NCBI GenBank assembly: GCA_028551475.1
Contig: CM052359.1
Location: 13,021,583-13,085,582, forward strand
Length of the DNA stretch: 64,000 bases
Direction: 5' to 3'
From: Casuarina equisetifolia
Taxonomy: Eukaryota > Streptophyta > Magnoliopsida > Fagales > Casuarinaceae
In this document: positions 1 to 11,021 of the stretch, piece by piece
Layout of the letters: every line of letters starts with the position of its first letter
Numbering within the stretch: the stretch's first letter is position 1
The notes under the pieces: model-generated
Seen by the model: only the letters and a program-made list of their open reading frames with translations
Databases searched by the model: none
What the model was told of the DNA's origin: nothing
Program-made: the position numbers and the translations under genes

Positions 1-882
1 CAATTTTGTTATTTCCCACTCGACCCCACTTACGGAACACATAGCAATCTGACTCTTTATCATCTTGGACTATTTGGAGGATATAGTAACTTAAAATGGC
101 AAAACATAACATGTCAAAGTAGAACGCAGAAGTTAAAACATAACATACAGGATAAAAAGAAAGAGAATTCAAAATATAACACACAATTTAAAACAAAACA
201 TACAGGATCAAAAGGAAAAATGGAATAAGCTAGGAATTTGGAAAGATAAACACAATTTAGGGGGTCCAATTTAACAAGAAATAGAAGTTAAAAGGTTGCT
301 ACTGGAAGCAAACTGTTTTTTTTTTTTTATGTTCAAACCACAACCACCCATCCAGCCCCAAACAACAACACCACACACACACACACACACACACAACACA
401 CTGGGCGCAGCCCACCACACAAGTTCCACCACTTCTTCCTTCCCAAACAACATTTTCAAATCATCTAGTCCTTCTTAAAAAGATTATGTTCATTGGAAAA
501 ATTCTAGTTTTGGTTGCTAACACTATCTATAGTTTCTATATCTCCCCATAAGCATATTAAGGCTTTTGGCAAGACGAAGTCAATTCTAACAGCTAAGGAA
601 GTATTCATTCATTAAATTTTCAGATTGAAAAGCACATTATACATTCAGCTTGCAAACCCAACAGAAAATTCTTGGTTCATCCCCTCACTAAAGTTTGGGT
701 CAAACAGCATGGTGCTGAAGAGCCTTACAATATTAACATTGGAAAACAAAAAGATCCCCAATCAAACCAGCCTGCGGTGCCATATGCCCATCCATGTTGC
801 ATGCATTTGATTTAAGCAAGGGAGAAACTCAGATTGCAGAAGAACATCGGAGACAGCAAAAGAAAGGTGGAAAACAACAGCA
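1..882. other. Gene-free flank with CA microsatellite
   Basis: No coding region is recognisable on either strand. A (CA)n tract lies at about 372-394, next to an A/T-rich stretch. This is where the WGR and catalytic exons of the neighbouring minus-strand PARP1-like gene would be expected to begin, but I find no PARP signature here. Confidence 0.6.
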
Positions 883-3800
883 CTACATGTTAACACCAGT
901 TGATAGGTCAGACATGCTCAAAGTTGTATTGTAGATGCTTTTACCATCCTCGAGTATGTGACCTGTATCTTGGAGACCAGAAGATTCGTGCACAGCACTT
1001 CTTCCTTTTACTTTAACAGTGACCATACCAGACGTTTCACCAAGGGCTTCAACCTTGTACAAATCAAATGGAAGCTTCTTCTATCTTTTAATGCAATCAA
1101 CCAGATACTCCTCCCTCACAATTGGTAACTTCATCCTCCTGTCAATGAAACCATTCCATGTCAAACGAGAATGAACCGAACAATAAAAGTAATAAAGGCC
1201 AGTAATGCAACAGCTGATTTACCTTGCTTTCCTTGTCTCTGCATTTTGATCATCTATCACTCCTCCACTCACAACTAAGCAGTTAGTATCTGCAATTTAA
1301 TTTGTTAACCAAAGGAAGAAAAACAACGGGTCAATGTCCGCAGCAGCCCATTGACATCTCTGAAAACTTGATATTTTTAAGTTCAAAATTCAGTTGATGG
1401 ATCGTAAACATTTCTTGATCTTCATCCCCTTCAATTTTTCTCTTAAATTCCTCCTGCAAAATCATCCCTCGTGAGGTTAACTCACTAATTATGACAGATC
1501 CGAAGCTGCATCAGACAATATTTCAGTTTATCTTTGACAATAAGAACTTGGAATATAGAAAAGAAGGATATCATACCATAGATTCCTCAGGTGATCCAGA
1601 CACCGCAACTCACAAGTCTCCCAAACTTTCTCTCTTTGATTGTTGAGATTCACAGTCACCAGCTTTACTTCCAGAAACATTATTTTTTGATTCTGGAGGC
1701 AGAATCCGAATTGTTTTGGTCTTCTTTTGTGATTTAAACCACTGAATCAAATTAACTCAAGTTAATATCTCTTTATCATGTGAAAAGAATAGAAGCTCAA
1801 TACCTTGATGAGAAATTGATTGTCGGCCACTTCTGGAACTTTCCACTTCCCTTTCAATCGTTCTGGTTCACGAGTAGAGTAAGAACACTTGCTCCATGCA
1901 GATACAAACCCATGGCACCGATACAGGCCTCCAGAATAACGAAGAGAACCAGAACAGATTGGGCAGCTAGAAAGTGCTCCAAACATCATACCATCAGCAC
2001 TAACAAGAATTGCAACAGAATGCAATGTCAACTGTCAATAAATGGAATGGCATGTAGTGGTTTAACACAGTGCTAAGCCACATTCAGATAAACATCAGAT
2101 TTAAAAATTACATGGTATAACAAAATGAAAGTTTCAGACATTTAAGCCAAAACCTTTATATTAGATGAAAGGTGATCTACTGGCCAACACTGTTTCACTA
2201 AGCATATGAAGTTAATATCAGGACAACCAACTAATAACTTCCTGAGAATATATCCATGACAATCAGCTGGAAACATTAATCCAAGAGGAACTTACCTGAC
2301 AATTTATAAGAGAAAAAAAAAAAAACAAAATCTCTAGAGAATACAAACTAAAATATTGCAAAAGAGAACTACCAGCGTTCACGCAAATCAAATTCTGATC
2401 CAGTTGAATCTTGGCCATTTACTTCAAGCATTTCCCGCAACTCTGCAGTTGTCACATGCTTTTTAAGATCATCTTTCAGAGCCCACAGCTCTTTAGTTTG
2501 CTTCTCTAGCTTATCCTCCAAATAAGATGCTTTAATGTGTTCATCCTTAGAGTCAGAAGCATTCTCCTTGCATGCAGCCTTGCTAGCAGAGATGTCTCCT
2601 CCACCCTTAGCAGCTTTTGGCTTCTGATCGCCATTAACATCCTTTTTACGTTTTATACCAGCTTTGGAAGTCGATTGTTGGTGGTGTTCTTTATTGTTTT
2701 GCATATCAACCTCACCTGAAAGGACAACAATAGTGAGAGAGGTAATAGCCAGTAAAAATACAACAAGCTGTGCTGTTGCTACGGCATCCAAAATCAACCT
2801 AATGTAAAATCTAAAGGAATTTCATACCACTCTTTGAAGTAGAAAAAACCTTCTTTGCCAGGGCACAAACATCTGCCCGGTCAGAAGCTGAAAGGTTCTC
2901 CCAGCCAGACAGCTTCTCCACTTCAGTAGATGGAGATAATTCCAGGAAGCAGTTTGCATGGTTCCATGTTAAGGCCCTAGCTCCTGTGCCATCAGGCTTG
3001 GTGGATATACGAGCCTAGGGAAGAATAGGCAAAAGGATCAACATAAATGATTGTAGAAGTAACATTGTTGGTTAGTAGTTGCAACAACTCAACCCATCAG
3101 TACATGGTGCACTTGTCAAATATATTAAAATCTCCTTGCCAAAATGACCATTGCCTCCACCGTTAACAAATACTACATAACTCTCGTGTATTGGGTCTAA
3201 CTCCAGGAACTCAACTTGCACAATGCTGACATAAATTTTAAAGTTGCTTTGAGGAACTCCATAAAATCTATTTTTGACATTACCAACACTCAGACCAAAA
3301 ATATTACATGCCTCAAATTACTAAGAAACAAATGAGAGATTAAAATTGATCACAAATTTTAACAAAGTTACTTTGTAACAAATGAACCCAATAGCCAGCC
3401 TCATCTCAAGGTCCTGAGAAGTGACTACTTGCATGAGTTGTTTGCTCAGTCACTCAAGTTGCAGATTGTCAATCAAGCAGATGCCTTATTTAAGGTCAAC
3501 TGACAACCATAAAATTGCAAACAACAGACCTTCAAACCCCAATGATATTACAATTATGGCATGACAATGGCATACTCCCACGAAGAAGGAACAAAAGAAA
3601 AGTAGCAAACCATACAGATCAGTGTGTGAAGAAAACTATTGATTTAACATACACCTTGATTTACTTCAGAATGCATGACAGGTGGATAAGAGAACAACTT
3701 TTTTTACAACTCTCAAACTTTTTTTTTTTTTTGGTCTTTTTATGAACTGTCTAATCTAATGTTTGTGGTTGCTAGAGGAGGGGTCTCAATTTTCCAGGTC

Positions 3801-5372
3801 TTGTTTCTAACACAAAGCCAAAAGTAATACCCAAGCGTTATGATCATCTATACTCTGGAAATAGAAAAGAAACGGAGAAACCTAGAACCACCTCTCCTTT
3901 CATGATCTTTTGGTTGCAGTGCTTGCAGGTGGCACGAGAAGTTTGTGATACTTCAATGCTATGTTCTGTAGTACTGCCACCACTTGTCGGGTCAGGTCCA
4001 CCACCCTCCACATACTTCCTGATCTTCTGCTGATCTTCCCAACGAAGCAATTCAATGCCCTCAACATCATCAATGCTAAAAGCATAAGAAGACATGTAAA
4101 TCATTTACTGCATTTATCCGATTTCCACAATCAAAAGGATGATAGATAAACTAAGCATACTTACGATTTTATCTGCTTTGCTTTCTTCAGTATGCAAGTA
4201 GCATGGTGCCACATCTGATTCAGAAAAGAAATATATGTCAAAGTTTTATATGGTAAGAAGTCAAGAAGGATAATTTGGAAAACCAACATCAAGCACCTGG
4301 AAACCCTTAACTGACTTGTAACAGATCTTCCCAAGTACTAGAGAAAAGATAGTAATGATACAGCACAGCAATTCTAACACTAATGTATTTTCAAACAACT
4401 TGAGCTCATAATAACTGGAAGTCACGAGTAAAACAACCAGCAGAATGCCAAAACTAGCTAGTATGCATTCGTAAGATTTCCTCGATACAGGAAGAAACAG
4501 TTTAACAATAGCGCATACAGATGCCAACTATAAGAACCACGGACCAATTTTGGAGCCAACCAAAAAATGTGTTCTAAAATAACAAAGGCCCAGTTTTACG
4601 CAACTGCAGCCCCTCTTAAGCCTCTGAAACTTCCGTACTAGAAGCAACGCATTATACAAGAAAACTATGTCCTTTGCCACGTTACAATAATGGGCCTTAA
4701 GTTGCTGGGTTCATGGACACATTGCAAGCTTAAGCAGCACCCAGATAAGGATATATCATGATTGGCCTTCTATATAAGGAACCAACAACAATTTTCATGG
4801 GAAACATTACTTGAGAAACTAAAAAAAGCCCTAAAACCCCAACAAAAACAGTAACCCATTGCTCAAAAGTGGATCTTTTTCTACTTGAGCCAGCGATAAT
4901 CATCTTGATGAAGCCACCCAACAAAAACTGATAGCAAAATTTCAAAGAAAAAGGAGCAGCAATGAGAGCACATTACCCAAATGCAAAACTGTAGACGGTG
5001 ATATACAGAAACCAAAAACCAAAACTTTAGGAATGGCCGATAACTCAGCAAAGTAAAAACTAGAAAGATGAGACAAAGCACGATGATGGAAGTCACAACA
5101 CATCAAAGTAAGGAAGAGAGGGAGGGGAGAAGAGAGAACAAAAGAACAAAAGGAATGAACAGCAACGACAACACCCAAACCCCACAAAGCATAAAAAGAG
5201 GGAAGACAGAGAAGGGTGGAAAGCATACGGGCATGAAGCCGTCGAATTGTTTGGCCTGGACCATCTTCCCGAGGCGGAGTGCCTCTTTGTCGATGGTGTT
5301 CTTGCATGTCTTGCACGACGATCGCGACGACTTCGCGTACTCAGCCTTCCACGGCTTCTGTGGACTCGCCAT
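883..5372 (-). pseudogene. PARP1: PARP1-like gene: intact zinc-finger exons, broken BRCT part, catalytic half not seen
   Basis: PARP1 is a nuclear poly(ADP-ribose) polymerase that senses DNA breaks. Six exons join in frame: 5229-5372, 4165-4214, 3892-4075, 2828-3014, 2373-2715 and 1804-1999, giving 368 codons. They encode Zn1 (Cys20, Cys23, His52, Cys55, a C-X2-C-X28-H-X2-C pattern), Zn2 (CKHC ... HANC), a Lys-rich linker and the PADR1/Zn3 region (DGMMFGAL ... YRCHGF). Exon 1577-1741 continues the frame but has TGA at 1610-1612 (codon 412), just where the BRCT domain starts. BRCT pieces follow at 1223-1289 (DTNCLVVSGG) and 1138 downward (RMKLPIVREEYLVDCIKR), the latter with TAG at 1081-1083 before KKLPFDLYK. 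Similarity stops after LSTGVN, with TAG at 883-885. No WGR or catalytic domain is visible to position 1. Best reading: a decayed or truncated copy. If transcribed, it could give a protein of about 411 residues with DNA-binding fingers and no enzyme domain. Remaining exons beyond the window edge cannot be excluded, but the two internal stops argue against a full-length product. Confidence 0.75.
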
Positions 5373-5395
5373 TTCCCTTCCTCTCTCTCTGGCCG

Positions 5396-5421
5396 ATATA
5401 TATATATATATATATATATAT
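5396..5421. repeat. (TA)n microsatellite in PARP1-like 5' flank
   Basis: An uninterrupted TA dinucleotide tract lies about 25 bp upstream of the PARP1-like start codon, inside its probable 5' UTR or core promoter. Confidence 0.9.
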
Positions 5422-6449
5422 GCAATGTTCCCAGGTGCGCAGGAATGTCGGGCTGATTCGTCGCTGATTGTTTTCTAACGCTTCTCCGGAGCGCTTTACG
5501 ATTTCATCCGAAAAATCCAGAGTACCGAGAGCTTCACACGTGACGGAAACAGGAAAGTGATCTGATGCCTTTCACCCTGTCACTTTCTTGTCTCTTTCTT
5601 CTCAAAAGTGGAACGAAACGATTATTTGCTTTATCAGCGGAATCGTTGCCTTTCTTTCTTTACCTTTGAAACCTCCAGGACTCAAAAGTCTTTCGGCTTT
5701 TATGCTATAAGATTCAATGCTGGAATAATCCTAAATTTCATTCATAAGTGATTCGACACCCTTTTTATCATATAAATCGACGTTAATAACGGAACGGATC
5801 AGCTCGATGGAATGAAATATTCGTTGATTTTACAGTGTTTTCTTGAATCAAATTTTGCCATTAAAGGCTACAATACAATGTGTTCCCATAAAATTCTCTT
5901 ACGTTTTCTTTAAACCCACGAACCGTTTGATCTAAATACACACAATCACAGCATTACTTTTGGGAAGTTAAGATAATTAATGATTAGTATAAGTTCAAAT
6001 TTTCCTTCTTTTTTTCTTTTTTTTTTTTTCTTTTGGTTTTAATGAAGGAAGGTTTCAGGGGTAACGAGTGTTGATTATAAGACTTAAGTCACATGCAATT
6101 AATAATCAACCACTGAACTTTTGTTGAGTTAACCTTGCGCAGGCATAATCATGCAGACATGCAGAATTCAATGTTAGCCAATCAATTAATTTAGGCATTC
6201 GAAGAGCCCAAATGAGCCGACCATAATCAATCAGTCACTTTATGCAACTAATTTTGGGGAGATCGAATAATACGTATAACATTAGACCAAAATTGACTTA
6301 GCAAGTTAGAATTCTCAATCAAGGAAGGTCCCCGGAGAATTCAGAGTCTGAAACTTCAGCATTGACTTCATGCATAAATCAACTCATTTTCATCTTGCAG
6401 CTTCTTCTTCTGATGGTGAGAATCGAAAATTCCGAAAAACTTGAACCAT
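5422..6449. other. Intergenic: PARP1-like promoter side and DOHH 3' side
   Basis: AT-rich, with a T-rich tract near 6005-6030. No open frame of note and no recognisable repeat. It should hold the PARP1-like promoter and the DOHH 3' UTR. Confidence 0.5.
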
Positions 6450-9400
6450 TTAATATACAGTAGGAGCTTGCATGAAAAGATACTGCACAAAAAATGGTTG
6501 TCAATCGCTTCTGAAAAAACATGCATATCTTTGATGTAGTTTAAATTTCGTGATTCTACCTCAAATGATTTTCCCGATCTTTCGAACTGCAACATGCTCA
6601 GAGCCACTTCACAACTTTGTGAGACAATAGGCTCGGAGTCCATCACGAATTCCTCAAGAAGCGCTATACTTTGATCATCTACACGGGAGCAAATCACAAA
6701 AACTTGATCGAATGAACCAAAAGCAAAAATGGTCATCACTAAATGCAATACCATGTTGATAAACTATACAGTATTATTGATAGTCAGATTATGAACAACA
6801 TAAACTCTATGGAAATGGAGCTTAGCATATTGACAAGGCAAAAGTGAAGACACAAAGAAAAGAAAAGGCCTTAGTGACCAAGCAGCACTATAACACTGGG
6901 TAACACTGGGTAACACTGGGTAACACTGGGTAACACTGGCGCCGGGGAGGGCGCTCGGGGGGGCCGCGGGGGTGGTGTGGGTGGCGGGAAAGGACCCAGC
7001 GTGCTAAGATATCTACGCATCTACTAAGGGTTTCTAGACACAACGGGGATAGTAAATGCTGGCGTTCCGAAAAAGCAGAACAATTCTAAATTCAAATCAG
7101 AACAATATTTGTTGATATTAAAATTAAAAATGTAATTGTTGCAACCAGGTCATAAAAACTTGAAGGAAAATGGAGGACGATCTTTTACATATTTGAAAAA
7201 AGTTTCTTAACTAAATATTACCTAACATTCATAGGTTCATCCATTATTAATTATATTCTTGCATTACTTTAATAGCACAAGCATTTTGAGTTAATGCTCA
7301 CAAGATCCCTCATCTAGGATATTTGGAAAACTAGGTTTCAGTGTACACTGTTATTATAAGTAACTCAGACTCGCAGAAAATTATCATGCAAAACACAGGT
7401 ACGCATTCCATACTACACTTAACCAATGTCTTACAGTATCCAGTTTTCAGAAACTTTCCAGCATTAACAAATTGTCTTATTAGAAGTCAGATAACAAACC
7501 TACAGACTAGTATCCAGTGGTCATACCTGCAATGGAACCAAGAGCTTCAGCAGCTTCATGTCTAACCATTGGATGCTCATTGACATCCCTCAGAATATTG
7601 GAAAGTGCAGCAGAAGCAGCTTTGTTTTGAAGTTGGCCTAAAACATAGGCAACCTGAAAGAATACCACAGACTAATATTACCAACTTGAACAATGAAGAA
7701 ATACTCAAAACAAATTTGTCTCAGAAAGCAATAACAAATCTACACCAGACAATTCATGCAAGGTCCCTTTTTCGAGAAAAGATTATGACTGGAAAAACCT
7801 TGGTATAGAGTAAAATACTAAATTGCCAAAATGACTTATTTCTCCAAAGTAAGACATCCTATTGTAATTGAATAATCTACTTTAATATGAAAGAATTATT
7901 CACCTCCAAATTTAAATGACAGTTTCAAGCTTGGATGTCATTCACATTTTAAAAAGGAACCTTTGTGTCGCTAAAATGTTCTCAGTAACTTCAACAAGAG
8001 ACTTCTTATAGCCACATTGACTATTTAAGATTATCCTATTTATTAAATATAGTCAAAGACATACTCAACAAGTTAATTGTTTGCAGTCTACAAAAATAAC
8101 ACAAAGATGCAAAGCAAATCCATTGTTTTTAGTAAAAAGTAATGCCACAAAGATAAGAGGATAGTTAATAACCTCATGTTTCAATAAAGCACTTTTTGAA
8201 TGCAAAGAATCGATTATTGCAGAAACAGCTTCATCCCTGCCATGATTTCGAAGTGCAAAGAGAGCTGCATACCTCTCATACATGTCTTTCTCTTCATCCA
8301 AAAGTACTTCCCTGAGGTTATGTTAAGATTAGTTCCTAAACCTAACTCACTATGCGTAAGTGCAAATGGTTCTAGTCATCCACAAATAACAAGCAAACCT
8401 TAGTTGATCTATGGAAGAACAAGAAGAAGCTGGTGCAGCAGGATCAACCGACATAAAGGGTGACTTCCCCTCACCCATTCCACCGGCATCCTTTATTTGC
8501 TCGATCCTGTTGAGAGCCAATTCACATGTCTCTCGAACCTCAATAGCTGGATCTGATGCCAAACTCTTCTTCAATATGGGAACATTACTCTCCAACCCAA
8601 TTGCACCCAGTGCTTCTGCCGCCTATCCAATTCTAATAGGATTACATCTTTTGAAAAAAAAGGACCAAAATAGATAACAAGGAATAGCAAAAGTTTTGGA
8701 TTTACTTCATGGCGAACAATGGGATGCAAAGAAAGATCATTGAGTACTGAGACCAAAGCTGGTATAGCTTCCGCATCCTGCATTTGACCCAACGCAAATG
8801 CAGCCTCGTGTGCTAACAAATTCGATGAATCCCTTGTTGCTGTAAAAGGGTGAAGCACATGTATAATTAAACACAACTATTCTGTAGCATCGAATAGCTT
8901 ATCCGCCTCGATAAATAGCAGCTAACTGATGGGTAACAGATTTCATACTTCACATAAAGAAATAAAAAGAAAACGGTAGCCTAACCAAAACAAAAAGAGT
9001 TATTCAATCAAAAAACTCAAGTTTGGATTTTTCCACTTTTAGAAGATAACTGGGAAGTTTAAGAACTTTGTAGTAGCAGACTTTTACCAGTGGAAACTAA
9101 TCGTAGCTCGTTAGTGCTAAAAAGCGAAAAGAACCAAATTTTGTGTTTCTTCAGAGCAAAACTCAAGATGATTTTACTTCAGACAATCGATGAAAGCAAT
9201 TCCGAAATATTAGTAATCAAGGGGAGGACGTACAAGAACATGAAAACAAACAAGCAACTCCGCAAATCGAAAACCAAAAAGGATCTTGGGAAATATTAGA
9301 ACGGACCGAGGATAAGGGCGTTGCGAGGAGCGGGGCCTTTGAGGTTGCGAAGGGAGAAGAGGGCTCTGAAACGCTCAGAGATGGGCTGGGCAGGATCAAC

Positions 9401-9484
9401 CAACCTCTCGCACAGAAATTTCTCCATCGCCGGCGAGCATCCAAATGCACTGGGCACGTCACCGCTGCCGTTCGAAGAATCCAT
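6450..9484 (-). CDS. DOHH: Deoxyhypusine hydroxylase, complete, 7 exons, 317 aa
   Basis: DOHH is the iron enzyme that completes hypusine formation on eIF5A by hydroxylating deoxyhypusine. The exons (minus strand) are 9307-9484, 8706-8839, 8399-8622, 8173-8311, 7527-7653, 6560-6678 and 6450-6482. All phases agree, and every junction is GT-AG. The product is an all-helical HEAT-like protein in two halves joined by a linker (about residues 133-170). The four iron-binding His-Glu dyads are present at His70-Glu71, His103-Glu104, His224-Glu225 and His257-Glu258, with the conserved 33-residue spacing in each half, so the active site looks intact. The start MDSSNGSGD is the only good ATG before the first repeat. 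The last exon encodes only ten residues ([10 protein letters not shown]), which is easy to miss, but the motif matches known plant DOHH ends. Length is as usual for the family. Intron 5 carries an odd tandem repeat and GC-rich block, listed separately. Confidence 0.93.
6891..6940. repeat. Perfect decamer array (TAACACTGGG)x5 in DOHH intron 5
   Basis: Five head-to-tail copies of TAACACTGGG; the last ends in C instead of G. The copies are otherwise identical, so the array is either very young or an assembly or sequencing artefact. It abuts a GC-rich block. Confidence 0.9.
6938..7001. other. Very GC-rich, G-run-rich block inside an AT-rich intron
   Basis: About 60 bp of almost pure G/C with repeated runs of three or more G (GGGGAGGG, CGGGGGGGCC, GCGGGGGTGG, GTGGCGGG) on the plus strand. 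This is a strong candidate for a G-quadruplex. The surrounding intron is AT-rich, so the composition change is abrupt. Confidence 0.8.
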
Positions 9485-10269
9485 ATATTCTCTGCGCGCC
9501 TTCGTCAGGGCAGCTTGCCCTCTACTTCAATCGTAGAGAGTGGCTGCCACAAAGACGGTTAAAGTTCCTTCTATGTCAATAAAATGATCTTTTTGTCCGC
9601 CGCTTGGGTTTTTTACAAAAACTTCAAAAAACAAAAAGAAAAAAAAAAGAAAAAGGAATTAACTCGTGTTTATTCATAATCGTTAATTATTAATGACAAT
9701 ACATATCTTGAGCCCATTGGTGATGTAATTCTATTTGAAGAACTACTTGCGTTCTCCATATGTTCTGCAAAGGTAACATACGACGCTACACAGGGAATAT
9801 TAATCTATGATTATTTTCTTAGTTTATTTACATAAGTAAATAATAATTTTTGTATTCATATGAGATAACTTATTAACTATTAGGAGATATGAATAAATAT
9901 AAAAATATTTATAATTTTAAGTTGTTTGAAATAAAATAATTATTATTTTTCCAAAAGACTGTAATTTATTATTACTTTAATATTTTCATATATTGTTTTT
10001 TTTTTTCTTTTGGTGGTTATTTTATTACTATTAATATAAGGTGTTTTTTTTTTCCTCCGAACAGTCTCAAACAGGACAAAGAAATTAGAGTATTTCAATA
10101 TGATTTGATGGCATTTATTATTTTTAAGACGAGGAGTTATGAACTATTAATTTGCGTATTTTATTGTCAATACTTTAGTTATTCAGTAAAGTTATTCGAG
10201 GTTAAAAACTTCTTTTACTTAAGAGATCTCGGTTACAATTATTTTTGTATTTCAAATAATAAATTATTT

Positions 10270-10311
<42 letters not shown>

Positions 10312-10822
10312 AAAATTTCTTTTACTTAATAGATTCTGGGTTACAATTATTTTTTTGTATTTAAAATAATAAATTATTATTATTATTACCGAAAATTCGT
10401 TTTTAACTCGCCTCACCCAACCCCGCCAAACCGAAATGGATCAGGATCAATCCCTTGCTAAAAACCATTATACATATGAATCCGTCGGCCCCATTTTTTT
10501 AGCTTTCCCCGTTCACATTCCTTCTCTCGCACTGTAAAACCCCGCGGGCTTTCGTCCAGAGGTGACGCGTCCGATTCTTGTCTACGATTCCCGATCTTTT
10601 TCTCAGATCTGAATTCCTCCTCCTCGTAACCATTTCTCAAGTGCTGTGTATTGTATCTGTGATGTTCTATTATACTCTCTGTTTGATTGGTTTCTCTCCG
10701 TATGATTGTCTTCTTTTCTGTTGGCAATTGTACGCGAATTCTTTGATTGACAGAGTTTGGGAGATCGTCGAGCTTGGATTTCGATTGCAAGAAGCGAGGG
10801 CGGGCGTTTAGAATCTGTGATC
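9485..10822. other. Divergent promoter region between DOHH and the Bet1-like gene
   Basis: The two genes are transcribed away from each other, so this interval holds both promoters and 5' UTRs. It contains a (TTA)n microsatellite at about 10271-10308 and a near-repeat of the adjacent sequence (TTTACTTAA/AGA...GGTTACAATTATTTTT) at 10213-10246 and 10321-10354. No further gene is visible. Confidence 0.6.
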
Positions 10823-10985
10823 ATGTCGGCCATCAATGCCCGAAGGTTAATCGAATTTCTACAACCTGAATGCTTCTTTGAATTTTTTTTCTCGAATTGC
10901 TTCTCTTTTATATTAGTTAAATTGACGCTTTATATGATTCCTTTATTTGGAAACTGTGACTCCCCCCCCCCCCTCTCCTCCTCTT

Positions 10986-11021
<36 letters not shown>

